From assembly GCA_963969495.1 (NCBI GenBank), contig OZ018335.1:84302354-84366353 (forward strand): a DNA stretch of 64,000 bases, read 5' to 3'. Every line of letters starts with the position of its first letter. Position 1 is the stretch's first letter. This DNA is from Ceratothoa steindachneri. Taxonomy: Eukaryota; Arthropoda; Malacostraca; Isopoda; Cymothoidae. Shown piece after piece: positions 22,962 through 32,944 of the stretch. Made by a program: the position numbers and the translations under genes. The notes below the pieces were generated by a model. That model did not search any database and was not told the origin of the DNA. It saw only the letters and a program-made list of their open reading frames with translations.

Positions 22962-24790
22962 ATGGCAAGAGGAGGAATTGATCTGTCAAATTTTTACGGT
23001 TTAGATAAACTTTTGGATTAAATTGTAGACTTCCCAGAGGAATCAGAAGATGAAGAAGAGGTGGTAAATTCAGATGATAATACATTATGCATCTTGAAGA
23101 AGCCAATACGGGTAAGTGATAATTATATACCTTTTAATTTTAAAAATGATTTTATTCTAAATCTTTATCTACACCTAATTTAAAATTTAATTCATATAAT
23201 TTATTGGTATTTTTAAAAAATTATCAAGTACTTTTGCGTGAAACATTAGAAACAGATATGCTCTCCGAAAAGCAGGTCGATTTATATGGATTGGAAGAGA
23301 GACACTTTTTTGGCCAAAGTGGAAAAAGAAAGCAGAAGATATTCCCTCTTTTATTTTGAAGAAGTTGAAGTTACTGATTATATTACGAGGGGCGTTCAAT
23401 AAGTTTTGCGAATCGGTAGGGCAAAACAAACGAAGGATGTTGGCTGTTTGTGGGGGTCTTAAGATAAGTTATGACAAGTCAATACCTGCAGCCGCACGCT
23501 CCTTCCTAGTCTAGTTAAGAAGCAGTAGCTGATCGCAAATCGTCAGTCAAAAATTTTTCAACAATGGAGAAGGTTAAGCACCGCGCAGTGATCATATTTT
23601 TGACCAAGAAAGGCAAGAATTCAAAAGAGATCCATGAATGCATGGTTGCATTCTACACCGACACCTCCCCTTACTATGCAACCATTGCTCGCTGGAATAG
23701 GGAGTTCCGTCATGGTTGTGAGTCCCTTGAAGATAACCCCCATCCAGGACGCTCGTCAGACGTGATCAACGAGAACAATGTGGCCCGTGTGGAGAGGAGA
23801 ATCCTCGAAAATCAACGGGGGAAGGTCGAAGAAATCGAGCGAGAACCTGGAATATCACGTGGAAGTGTTATCATCATCATCCACGACAATTTGACCATGA
23901 CCAAGGTCTCGGCCCTCTGGGTCCCTAGAAACCTGAGGCCCATGATCGACTTCAACTTCGTCAAATCCACAAGGTCAGAGTTTCACTGGCTGCCCTGCGT
24001 GAGTGCGGATTCAAGGAGCTTAACCATCCCCCCTACAGTCCAGATTTGTCCACTAGCAACTACTTTTTTTTTCGCCATCTCATGGCTGCACTGCGTGGAC
24101 GCCGGTTTGGGGACGATGAAGATGTCCAGCTCGCCGCCCAGGAGTGGATTAAACAGCAGTCGGGAGACTTCTGTTTGTCAGAAATTCGAAGACTCAGGGA
24201 CGAGTGGCGCCTGTGCATTGAAGTCGAAGGTAGTCATATTGAAAAAAAATAAAACACTTTTCCTCATTTCTCGTTTCCTTATATCCGAATTGCAAAATTT
24301 ATTGAGCGCCCCTCGTATATCACAGCATAATCGTACAGAGTTTGTTGTATTTTGCCTTCTATTAGGAGATAATTTATTTTAGCAGATTGTATTTCAAAGT
24401 AATCTTTATGCCACTCAGCGGCAAAAGCCAGATTGCACTCCCACTATGGCTAAAATTAAAATATTCGTAGCTTTACATTTTCTAATGGAAAGTAAAAGAT
24501 GCCCATCATACAAAGACTATTGGTCCGCTGAACCATATTTTACAATTATAATGAGTTTGAATAGGCTTAAATGGCTTTCTTCGCATTTTCATCTAAATGC
24601 CAATAGTGGTAGGCCTTCCAGATATAGTGAAGCTCATGATAAACTTTAGAAAGTTACTTCCTTTATTGATTTTCTGAACATGCTCTTTGCTCTTGCTTAT
24701 TAGCCAACAGAATTTCAATCTATTGATGAATCAATGATCAAATATAAAGGCAGATTTGGATTTAAATTTGGATTTAAAGATTCCCGGGGA
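22962..24790 (+). pseudogene. piggyBac-like transposase pseudogene, interrupted by a mariner
   Basis: A first exon-like piece (ATG 22962, preceded by a 'tttgtatttag' acceptor-like site) is acidic ('FPEESEDEEEVV', as in piggyBac N-termini) and ends at a consensus donor GTAAGT (23112). Coding resumes near 23229, is cut at 23385 by the mariner, and continues after 24315. Skipping the mariner and one TA restores the frame. The later part shows 'QSNLYATQRQKP', 'YKDYWSAEPYF', 'MSLNRLKWL' and 'SIDESMIKYKGRFGF'; the last is the acidic catalytic motif region of piggyBac transposases. In-frame stops occur in exon 1 (after 'YGLDKLLD'), before 'QIVFQSN', after 'HDKL' and before 'PTEFQS'. The frame dies soon after 'KGRFGFKF', so the C-terminal half is missing. 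No TTAA-flanked ends were identified. Confidence 0.8.
23386..24315 (+). mobile_element. Mariner, internally deleted copy 1 (930 bp)
   Basis: Terminal inverted repeats of about 32 bp begin CGAGGGGCG.TCAATAA.TT and lie at both ends, flanked by TA duplications (23384-23385 and 24316-24317). The ATG at 23564 starts a typical N-terminal DNA-binding region: 'FLTKKGKNSKEIHECM', 'YATIARWNREFRHG', then a second helix-turn-helix near 'EPGISRGSV'. It is open for about 125 codons to 'WVPRNL'. The following catalytic core holding the first two aspartates is missing. Sequence resumes, in another frame, with 'RVSLAALRECGF' and 'NHPPYSPDL' (third aspartate region) and ends 'CIEVEGSHIEKK'. The element cannot encode active transposase. 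It could yield a truncated DNA-binding protein. Confidence 0.93.
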
Positions 24791-25217
24791 CGTGGAAATA
24801 ATTTTTTTTAGCTTTATACAATACAAATTTTACATTTAGTCATAAGAGTTAATAGTTTATAGTTTTACAAAAATTATTCATAAAAATTCACATATATATT
24901 TACACATTATTATATATTTGTAACGTTAACTACACATTATTTTAATTACTTTACATTATTTCTACGCGTTTGTTGTAAAAACCATTTTAGTATTCTATTT
25001 CAGTCCAGCTGATGATTTTAATCTAAACTTAAGTCACTTATTTGATCAATTCACAATAGATAATATGATACTAGATATATTTCGTAAATTAATTAACACA
25101 CACTTTCTATGTACACTTTTCCAAATCACTGATATTATCAATTATTTTATCATTATTTATGTAATTCATTTTTGGGCTTATCTTATATTTTAGACCCTTG
25201 TATTTTGCACTTTCACT

Positions 25218-26445
25218 TTATTTCGGAAGATTTTGGCCACTTTTTATGGCTTTGAATGTTGATATGTTCACGGCGTGCACTTCCGATGGTGGGATGAACA
25301 CCGTGTCCTTCAACATCAATGCTGCAATTTCGTCTGGCAAAAAAGGTCCCTCGAAGGTCCACTTGAATTCCCCGTTAGCAATGCCAAGTAGGAGAAATTC
25401 TGGGTCGTCTCTTCGTCCGACTAATTTGGTTTGTTTGTCTTTTTCTTTGTTTTTTTCTTCTTCTTCTTCCCTTTTTTCCTTTTCTTTTTTACCCATTTCT
25501 TTATTTCTCTTCTCCTTCCGAATTTTCTTCCGTTATTTGGTTGATGTTCCCGTTGGGATTCGTCAGTAAACTGGATAAGTATTCGGGGAACCAGAGTTTT
25601 TTGGTAACTCGGTTCTTTTCCTGAAGACGGTTAAGTTCTTCAGAAAAAGAACCGGAGTTAGTCAGGTTAGCCATGTGAGCAAAGATGATCATTGTCATGA
25701 TATCTTTTCCCGCCTCTGGCATCAGCAGCTTCGAAGCACTTGTTGTGATGAAGTTCTTTGGGGCCGCTGCTTGAGCGTAGTTGGTCTTGGTTCTTGTTTA
25801 TATTCTCTCGTTTTGTACGGATAGCTTCTTTGTGGATGGGGCACCTCACGGCCAACGCGATATGGTTTCCTCCACATTTGAAACATTTTGCTTCCCTTCC
25901 ATTCAATCTTTCTAACCGTGCCTGGATTTGTCGCAGTTGGAGCATGCAACTACCGTCACCATGCAGTCCTTTGTTAAATACTTTTTGACGGCATAGCATT
26001 TTAGCAGCAGTCGATCGATAGGTAGTCTTCTGTTTCATTTGCTCAGATGATACCCTTAGGTAAAACCCAAGCAGCCCATCTTTCTTGGCTTTTCTCTCTA
26101 TCTCGATGCTCAAAAAGATGATCTTGACTATACTGTTTTCTTTGTCGAATTTTTCCACCTTTAAAATGTTGGCTCATGTCTGCTTCGCCGACAGCTCTGC
26201 CTTGATTTCTTCACAGGTGTTGTCAGTGAAGACTAAATCCAGCCACCGAATAATAACAGTACGTTGCATTAATATTTCATGTGGATGTTTACCTCTAGTC
26301 CGATTTTTGGGATGTGGACCTTGGCCTCGTTCGAGACCAGCCGTTCCAGATCCTCCATGGTGTGGCGGATTGAGGAGTAATCAGTCCGGGTGTCAATTAA
26401 CCTGAAAGGCCTCTCGTACACCTCCATGTAACATTTTAAGTCACA
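25218..26445 (-). pseudogene. Jockey-type LINE ORF1 relic (fragment E)
   Basis: On the minus strand, reading from about 26445, 'FRLIDTRTDY' and 'LVSNEAKVHIPKIGL' correspond to the ORF1 N-terminal domain found in the other fragments of this family. A zinc-knuckle remnant 'CFKCGGNHIALAVRCP' lies at about 25890. A conserved domain 'IMTMIIFAHMANLTNSGSFS' lies at 25722-25573. A Lys/Glu-rich linker and a C-terminal domain ('GEFKWTFEG', 'VFIPPSEVHAV') end near 25218. Frames change several times and some knuckle cysteines are lost. No ORF2 follows, so the copy is truncated on its 3' side. ORF1 proteins of this group bind element RNA. Confidence 0.8.
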
Positions 26446-26639
26446 CGAGGTTCATGCAGGCATCCGTATGGTTACAGACAAGAAGGAATTAGCGTTTGGT
26501 AGTCTTTTAATGGGTACAATTCGCGCAAATAAGCCTAATTTCTTTCTCCGAGCAATTAGTCCGCATGATCGGCGAGATCTTCACCTAATTAAGCACTTCC
26601 GGTTTGTCGCCTGCCGTGTCATAATCTCCTGCTGTTGTC

Positions 26640-27170
26640 CACTTTGGGGGAGCTTTTTCTTTATTATACATATTATTTATACTTGTTACCATATCACCTA
26701 CACTGGTGTACATCTTATTATCCCTTCTTAGGTATTATTCACACTTGTTCAACTCTGTTTAGACATTGTTAGAACTTTTTTAGACATTATTTACATCTTG
26801 TTTACCCTTGATCACACTTTATATCTTGTTGAAATTACTTGCATATTGTGTCACTTGGTTACAAATTGTCATATTGTCTACACTGGTACACCAGAGGGAG
26901 ACTCTAGGAAAAATGCATTAGTTTTCCCTTTTTTAATAACCCTTCATCATTTGTGCTCTTTGTTATTGAATACATCATCATTTGTGATCTTTTTTCTTAA
27001 ATACCTCATCATTTGTGCTCTTTTTCATCAACCCTTCATCCTTGTGTCATACTTTCACGATTCTCTCATTGTTTATTTCCTGTTTGCACAAACTCCGCCA
27101 CCATTCGCGTTATTTTATCGAATATTTCATCCTTTTTCCTTTTCAGGGTTTCCTTAAGATTTTGTTTCTC
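26640..27170 (+). repeat. T-rich degenerate repeats with a 33-bp minisatellite
   Basis: 26640-26890 repeats variants of 'ttattta.acttgtta'. 26938-27048 holds about three units of roughly 32-34 bp built on 'catcatttgtgctctttt'. Open frames here are Phe/Leu/Ile-rich only because of base composition, and look falsely like membrane proteins. Confidence 0.7.
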
Positions 27171-28175
27171 TTGTCAATTTCAGACTGGTGGCCACGGGCA
27201 TTTCCCATCTCCATGCCTTGGCTTTCTCTGCTGAGGTAATATCCACTGGCTCTGTGAAGCTTTTCTTTTCACATGAGCTTGTTTTTTCCTCCTTTAGAAC
27301 TTAAAGGGTTATTCTAAAGCCAGTGGACACATTACATATGAAAGAAAGTTGTAGCGTAGTATATTTGTTGCCACTTTGCCTTTATGAATACATTTAAAAT
27401 GAATGGAAACAAGTATCTCTGAGAAAAGAGGTTACAGAGGTCACCTTCACCCTAGGCGAACCATGAAACTAGAATTAAGCTCTATTTTCTATCATGAATA
27501 TAAAATATGGAAAACTGTTCTCGCTCAAGTAACTTGCGCTCCAGCCCGCCTGTCTTCTAAGTTCTGATGGGCAATCGAAGTGAATGGAAACCCTGCTTGT
27601 CTTGAGCGCTTTGGTTAATCGCTCGTAATACTTATATTTTTAAAATGGAAAAGGCTTTTTCATTCTGAAAACAGGATACTACTTTCTTCCGTTTATCTTT
27701 CTTTCCTATCCAATTTTTAATTTTTTTATACTCCCAATTAACATTTTCTTAACGTAAATTGATCAAAGGTAGGGAGCGAAGTTATGAGTTTTTAGCCTTT
27801 GAGAATTGAGTTATTCCTCCATAACTTTATATTTTTAGAACGGGATCTTTGAGAAAGAAGTGAAAATATGTTAAATTTTGGGGTCTGAATTAATGAATGA
27901 CCTGGAAGGTTTTAGTAGTTTCCTAAAGTCAAGATATTATTATTATTTTTATAATTGGTGAGTTCAGAAAATTTCGAAAAATTTAACCATTGCTGCATTT
28001 TGGGGCGTATATTCGAAATATGTTGCGAAATTATTTGCAAAATATATTTTAAATTTTATCTGGAGGAAATTTCTTCCTCCACCTAAATACAAGTGGAATT
28101 AAATGAGAAAACGCGAAGCCGATCCTTTTGTCCCTATCAATATACAGATTTTAAGAAAGGGAATTTTGGCATAGG
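27171..28175. other. Stretch without recognisable genes
   Basis: AT-rich sequence with no recognised coding motif. 'ccagtgga' blocks near 27245 and 27320 are too short to call as a repeat. Confidence 0.5.
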
Positions 28176-28440
28176 TTAAATAAGAAGAGAAGAAAAGTGT
28201 GGATGGAAAGAGGAAGAAGAATGAGAAAAGAAGAAGAAGAGGTGAAGAAAGAAGTAAAAGAAGAGAAAGAGTAAAAGGAGAAGTTTAAGAGAAGAATGAG
28301 GATAAGAAGAAGAGGTGGAGTAGAAGAAAAAGTTTAAGAAACGGATGAGGATAAGAAGAAGAATAGGAAAACTCAGAGAGGTAGAAGAGATGGAAGTAGT
28401 AAAGTAGAAGAGAAGTAGAACTACAGAACTACAGAACTAC
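28176..28440 (+). repeat. Purine-rich (GAA/GA) tract
   Basis: About 265 bases with very few pyrimidines on the plus strand, ending in 'actacagaactacagaacta' short tandem repeats. A second such tract lies on the other side of the CR1-type LINE (32945-33345), also purine-rich on the plus strand. Confidence 0.9.
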
Positions 28441-28851
28441 AGAATCTAGGACCAACAAAGACCCTAAGGTCCGCTCGAGGCTAGTCCGCTACACTACATC
28501 CGAAACTACGATACACACTTATCTACGAGTGTATCTCTAACATGCTATATATTTTTTTTTTTTTTTAAATATATAATCTACTGTACACACTTATCTACAT
28601 GTGTACAATGTCAGGCATATTAACTACTTCAACCTAGGGGGGGGTGATAGAAAGTTTTTCTTCTCAACTTCCGCAGCCCTCGACTGCTAGTGGTGAAAAT
28701 CTAGTTATAGGATAGGCAGAAAAGAAAATGGATATCTAAACTACACATGCAAGAGAAATCGCTGGCATCATTTTTAGTCATCATTTTTACTCTCGTTGTT
28801 CCTCCGCTCCAAACTCCTTTTGCAAAGACGTTATTATTTACTGTGCTCAGA

Positions 28852-31638
28852 CTACGTTATATTTATACTATTTAAGTGCGCATCGAGACGATTTTTAAAC
28901 ATATTTACCGACCTACTATCCACTACGTGGGTGGGTAGCCTATTCCAAATTTGAGTAATTTTAAACGTAAAATAGTTTTGGGCTATACTAGTGTTAAATC
29001 GCTTGTTTACTAATTTTAATCCGTGTTGCCGAGTATTTCCCCTATGATCCAATTCGAACAAATTCCTATAATCAACGTTTGAAAATCCTTTCAATATTTT
29101 AAATACTTCTATTAGCTCTCCACGTAATCTTCTGCCTTCGAGAGATGGCAAATCTAATGCCCTGAGTCTTTCCTCATAGGGCCTGTTTCTCAGCTCGGGA
29201 ATTAATTTTGTAGCCCTACGCTGCACTCTTTCTAATTGCGCGATATCTTTGTTTAAGTATGGAGCCCAAAATTGAACCGCATATTCGAGCAGTGGACGCA
29301 CAAGTGATTTATACAATGGTAAAATTATCTCTTTGGATTTGAACGTGAAATTACGCGCGATATAACCCAGCACACGATTTGCTTTTTTACATGCATCCGC
29401 GCATTGTTTCGTGACTTTGAAGTCATCCGAGACTAAAACTCCCAGGTCTTTTTCCAATTTAACTACGTCGAGGACCTGGCCTTTCATGGTATACTCTACC
29501 CTCAAATTATGGCAACCCAAATGCATCACCTTACATTTACTTAAATTAAACTGCATTTGCCACTTATCCGCCCATCTGACAATCAAGTTTAGGTCCTTTT
29601 GTAATTTTTCTACATCCGATCTTACATAGGCACGGTTGCCCAGCTTCGTGTCGTCAGCAAATTTAGAAATCGTACTAAATACGCCATTATCCAAATCGTT
29701 TATATATATTAGAAACAATAATGGGCCAAGAACGGAGCCTTGTGGCACTCCACTACTGACGTTGACCCAATCTGAACATTCACCATTTATAACTACTCGC
29801 TGCGAACGATCCTTCAGCCAATTTCTAATCCAATTTAATATCTTACCCTTCACACCGACTGCTTTAACTTTCATTAATAATCTCTCGTGCGGAACGGTGT
29901 CAAACGCCTTTTTAAAGTCTAGATAGATTACATCTACAGCTTTGCTTTCGTCGTAAACGCAAATCATTTTATGGAAGAATTCGAGCAAATTTGTCAAGCA
30001 CGATCTCGCCCGCCTAAACCCATGTTGGGAATCTTTAATCAGATTATTTACCTCGAGGTGGCACACTATTCTATCTCTAATTACCGATTCTAAAAGCTTT
30101 CCAACTACCGAAGTTAGACTAATAGGACGAAAATTCGTTGCTTCGTATCTATTCCCATTCTTAAATATTGGTGTAACGTTTGCACGCTTGAAGTCTACAG
30201 GGACTACGCCATCTTCTAATGAGCGATTGAAAATTGCACGCAACGGCTTCGCAAGCTCATTCTTAAGTTCCTTTAAATGAGTTGGGTAAACGCCATCAGG
30301 CCCGGGTGATTTCGACTTTTTCATCAGGTTAATATATTTAAGAATTTCCACTTCATTAACCGTTATATCGGATATGCAAATATCACTATTATCTACTTCT
30401 TCAACTAACGATCCTAATTGGGACGAATCTTCAATAGTAAAGACGCTTGTGAAATGTTCATTTAAAATTTTAGACATTTCCGCCGGAATTTCCGTCAAAC
30501 GACCATCTTTGTCTTTAATCGGCCCTATTGAACCTTTTAAGGGTTTCCTACTGTTTACATAGCCGTAAAACCGTTTCGGTTCCTTCTTTGAATCCTTCGC
30601 CAGTTTTATTTCATATTTCCGCTTCGCATCTCTAACCGCCCGTTTAACTTCTCTGCGAGAATCTATGTAATTTTGCCGACTTATAAATGACTCTTTGTTC
30701 TTATGTATTTGAAATTTTCTATTTCGGTCCTTAATTAAGCTTAATATGAGTGGGCTAACCCACGGCGCTCTCATCGACTTCCCGCTCTTACGGCGCACAT
30801 ACTTTACTAAGTCGAAATTTACACTAAGGAGTGTACGCCGAAGCTCAGTGTACATTTCTCCTACCGACCTATTCTCGAAGCGCATTCCCCAGTCTACATC
30901 CTTAATCCTTTCGCGAAAAGTATCAAAATCACAGCTACCAAAACGTGGCATGAGCTGTGTACTAATTTTTACATCTACACACGTGTTAACCACGAATCTA
31001 ATCGCATTATGGTCACTCGAGGCTAAATGCTCTCCTACACAAACATTTTCTACCAGTGACTCGTCAGTCGCCATGATTAAATCGAGGATATTATTATCAC
31101 GAGTTGGTTCCTCCACTTTTTGAACGAGGAAATTCTCCAGAATAAAGTTTAGTAGTCTCTCCCCAGCTTTATTTGACGTTAGGTTACTATAATTAACGTT
31201 TGGATAGTTAAAATCGCCGCAGACTAATGTGGTTCCTTTTCTAACCCAAGATGAAAGCATATCAAAGAGTGCAGCATCTTCTCTTTCTATTTGCGATGGA
31301 GGACGATATATGAGGGCTAAATTAATTTTATATTTTGCATTACAACATAATTGGATTAATAAGGCCTCACTTCTCATATCTGCCGTAGACGAGTCGATCG
31401 TTATAGCGTTTAAGTCATCTTTTATATACACTAATACGCCCCCTCCTCTACCAGTTTGTCTATTTGTATAATGAATTTTATAACCTGGTATATCAAATTC
31501 GCAAACACTGATCCCCGAATGTGTATCTATCCAAGTCTCGCTTAAGAATACGAGATCGTAGTCTCCCTCTAGAATTACGGCTTTTATTTCGGCAAGTTTA
31601 TTTTTTAAGCTACGAACATTTGAATATATACATTTCAA
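28852..31638 (-). CDS. CR1-type LINE ORF2: endonuclease-reverse transcriptase
   Basis: Cuts target DNA and reverse-transcribes the element RNA at the nick (target-primed reverse transcription). In 928 residues counted from the TTG codon at 31638, residues 1-215 are an exonuclease/endonuclease/phosphatase-fold endonuclease with N7, SETW (33-36), YRPP (111-114), GDFNYPN (141-147) and SSDHN (207-211). A linker follows. Reverse transcriptase spans roughly 430-760, with 'SPGPDG' (444-449), 'ATNFRPISL' (500-508), 'QHGFRRARS' (538-546), 'YLDFKKAFD' (572-580), 'SSGVPQGSVLGPLL' (628-641) and 'FADD' (660-663). The thumb and C-terminus follow to 'HLNSINIT' and a TAG. All catalytic residues are present. 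There is no ATG near the start; the first in-frame ATG is at residue 88, inside the endonuclease. The frame is open upstream to 31713 and overlaps the end of ORF1, so translation probably arrives from ORF1. Confidence 0.95.
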   Translation of the reverse strand: MKCIYSNVRSLKNKLAEIKAVILEGDYDLVFLSETWIDTHSGISVCEFDIPGYKIHYTNRQTGRGGGVLVYIKDDLNAITIDSSTADMRSEALLIQLCCNAKYKINLALIYRPPSQIEREDAALFDMLSSWVRKGTTLVCGDFNYPNVNYSNLTSNKAGERLLNFILENFLVQKVEEPTRDNNILDLIMATDESLVENVCVGEHLASSDHNAIRFVVNTCVDVKISTQLMPRFGSCDFDTFRERIKDVDWGMRFENRSVGEMYTELRRTLLSVNFDLVKYVRRKSGKSMRAPWVSPLILSLIKDRNRKFQIHKNKESFISRQNYIDSRREVKRAVRDAKRKYEIKLAKDSKKEPKRFYGYVNSRKPLKGSIGPIKDKDGRLTEIPAEMSKILNEHFTSVFTIEDSSQLGSLVEEVDNSDICISDITVNEVEILKYINLMKKSKSPGPDGVYPTHLKELKNELAKPLRAIFNRSLEDGVVPVDFKRANVTPIFKNGNRYEATNFRPISLTSVVGKLLESVIRDRIVCHLEVNNLIKDSQHGFRRARSCLTNLLEFFHKMICVYDESKAVDVIYLDFKKAFDTVPHERLLMKVKAVGVKGKILNWIRNWLKDRSQRVVINGECSDWVNVSSGVPQGSVLGPLLFLIYINDLDNGVFSTISKFADDTKLGNRAYVRSDVEKLQKDLNLIVRWADKWQMQFNLSKCKVMHLGCHNLRVEYTMKGQVLDVVKLEKDLGVLVSDDFKVTKQCADACKKANRVLGYIARNFTFKSKEIILPLYKSLVRPLLEYAVQFWAPYLNKDIAQLERVQRRATKLIPELRNRPYEERLRALDLPSLEGRRLRGELIEVFKILKGFSNVDYRNLFELDHRGNTRQHGLKLVNKRFNTSIAQNYFTFKITQIWNRLPTHVVDSRSVNMFKNRLDAHLNSINIT

Positions 31639-31689
31639 TTTGCGCTTTAGGTGGACTCCTCTATCACACGCGAATCTGTTCCGTTTCCC
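31638..31689 (-). promoter_or_regulatory. Candidate -1 ribosomal frameshift site between ORF1 and ORF2
   Basis: On the minus strand the heptamer GGGAAAC (31689-31683) is phased exactly as G GGA AAC in the ORF1 frame (codons Gln-Gly-Asn, residues 357-359), the X XXY YYZ form used by retroviral -1 frameshift sites. A -1 slip enters the ORF2 frame, which is open from 31713 with no stop, and so would join ORF1 to ORF2. ORF1 otherwise ends 11 codons later. After a 7-base spacer (31682-31676) a weak stem can form: AUUCGCG (31675-31669) with CGCAAAU (31644-31638), one C-A mismatch, 24-base loop. The phasing is seen directly; function is inferred. Confidence 0.55.
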
Positions 31690-32759
31690 TGCTCCCCAAT
31701 ACTCATTGCCCCTTCAAGCGAGGAACGGTCTGGCGCATGGGCATCACGTGGCCCCGCAACTCTCCTACTTAATATGCTACGTACTGACTGGTCTAAAATC
31801 CTACCCAGCCGACTGTTTCCCACATCGCTTAAATGAATTCCGTCCGTTTGATAAAGTGAAGGTTGGTCTTGGAATTTATCCCAAACGTTAAAGAAGCTAA
31901 CTCCAGTATCGCGACACAAGCGCTTAAGGCACTCGTTTGTATATATAGCACGGGACTGCAGACGCAACGTGGATTTTAGTCGGGGTAAAATGCCAATTAT
32001 TCCAACGTTATCCGCTTTAACTTTCGCAGTATGAATCAGAGTCTTAGCGCGGTTTACTATTCCTTCTGGGGTGCTGTCGTATCTGTGCACATCATTCCCC
32101 CCTACGAGCGTGAGGATCGTACGCCCGTCACGTGTTTGGTCCAATTTTTCAATTTCACTAACTACTTTATCTATGCGGCCACCAGGAAAGCAAAATCGTT
32201 TTCGTTTTGACGGGTTTCGCGCTGTGAATTCCGGCTCTTGGTTTTTAATTAGAGAATCCCCAATTAGTACAGTTTCTTCTTCCCCTTCGATAGGAGTTAG
32301 CAGTGCGAAGGGGTTTGAGCATGGTAATGTGAAATGTTGTTCCCTCGATGGTCTAGCCCCATTTCTAACGGGCCTAAATTGCGAATCTTGGGGTCTATAT
32401 TGTGAATCCTGGGGTCCAAACGAGTTCAAAATCCTTTGTTGCTGGTCAACAATTGTCTGATGATTCATACGAGTAGGCCGATTGTCGCGATTTCTATTTT
32501 CCCTCCCACGCATGTCATGAATGGTAGAATTTAGACTCGAATTTAATTCGTCGACTTTACGGTTGGTCGATATAACGTCCCTCGCGACGGAATTTAGTTC
32601 TAATTTAATTTCGCTAATCGCGTTAGCAAATTTACGCTCCAACGCATCGTTTAACATACAAAAACGGCAAATTCTAGTTTGTTCCATGTTAGAAGGAACG
32701 TAAATTTCCTTATTAAAGGAAGCCCCACAACTCGAACATTCAAACTTGATCACGGGCAT
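31647..32759 (-). CDS. CR1-type LINE ORF1: zinc finger, coiled coil and SGNH esterase
   Basis: A 370-residue protein from the ATG at 32759, with an in-frame TAG 9 bases upstream fixing the start. Residues 8-34 form a CxxC-x19-CxxC zinc-binding module. About 37-80 is predicted coiled coil ('ANAISEIKLELNSVARDV', then 'TNRKVDELNSSLNS'). 83-150 is polar and holds a small internal repeat (PQDSQ-Y-RPQDSQ-F). About 160-335 is an SGNH/GDSL hydrolase: 'VLIGDSLIK' (serine 169), 'GGR' (193-195), 'LVGGNDVHR' (218-226) and 'DGIHLSDVG' (306-314), giving the Ser, Gly, Asn and Asp/His blocks. Esterase-bearing ORF1 proteins are known from CR1/L2-clade LINEs; their role is uncertain, with membrane or lipid association and RNP assembly proposed. 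The zinc and coiled-coil parts fit RNA binding and oligomerisation. The stop TAA (31649-31647) lies just before the ORF2 body. Confidence 0.95.
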   Translation of the reverse strand: MPVIKFECSSCGASFNKEIYVPSNMEQTRICRFCMLNDALERKFANAISEIKLELNSVARDVISTNRKVDELNSSLNSTIHDMRGRENRNRDNRPTRMNHQTIVDQQQRILNSFGPQDSQYRPQDSQFRPVRNGARPSREQHFTLPCSNPFALLTPIEGEEETVLIGDSLIKNQEPEFTARNPSKRKRFCFPGGRIDKVVSEIEKLDQTRDGRTILTLVGGNDVHRYDSTPEGIVNRAKTLIHTAKVKADNVGIIGILPRLKSTLRLQSRAIYTNECLKRLCRDTGVSFFNVWDKFQDQPSLYQTDGIHLSDVGNSRLGRILDQSVRSILSRRVAGPRDAHAPDRSSLEGAMSIGEQGNGTDSRVIEEST

Positions 32760-32944
32760 TGTCGATTTCTAGAATACGTATGAAGATAAATAAAATTAAC
32801 ACAGCGAATAAGACGGCCAATCTTTTTAATACAGCGACTAATATTATATGAGCGCAGGAAGTATCTATAATTATTAAGTTACTCAGAAAACGAAATTTAT
32901 GGGCACAGATGAATTAAGCAGGAGCACAGAGATAACACGTCTTT

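Noticed and set aside
26798..27157. Apparent multi-pass membrane protein of 119 codons
   Set aside because: T-rich degenerate repeats translate to Phe/Leu/Ile; no start context, family match or splice sites.
28852..31638. Taking the TTG at 31638 as a normal ORF2 start codon
   Set aside because: The codon is TTG, not ATG. Eukaryotic initiation there is unlikely, and the frame is open further upstream. Coordinates are kept only as the body of ORF2.
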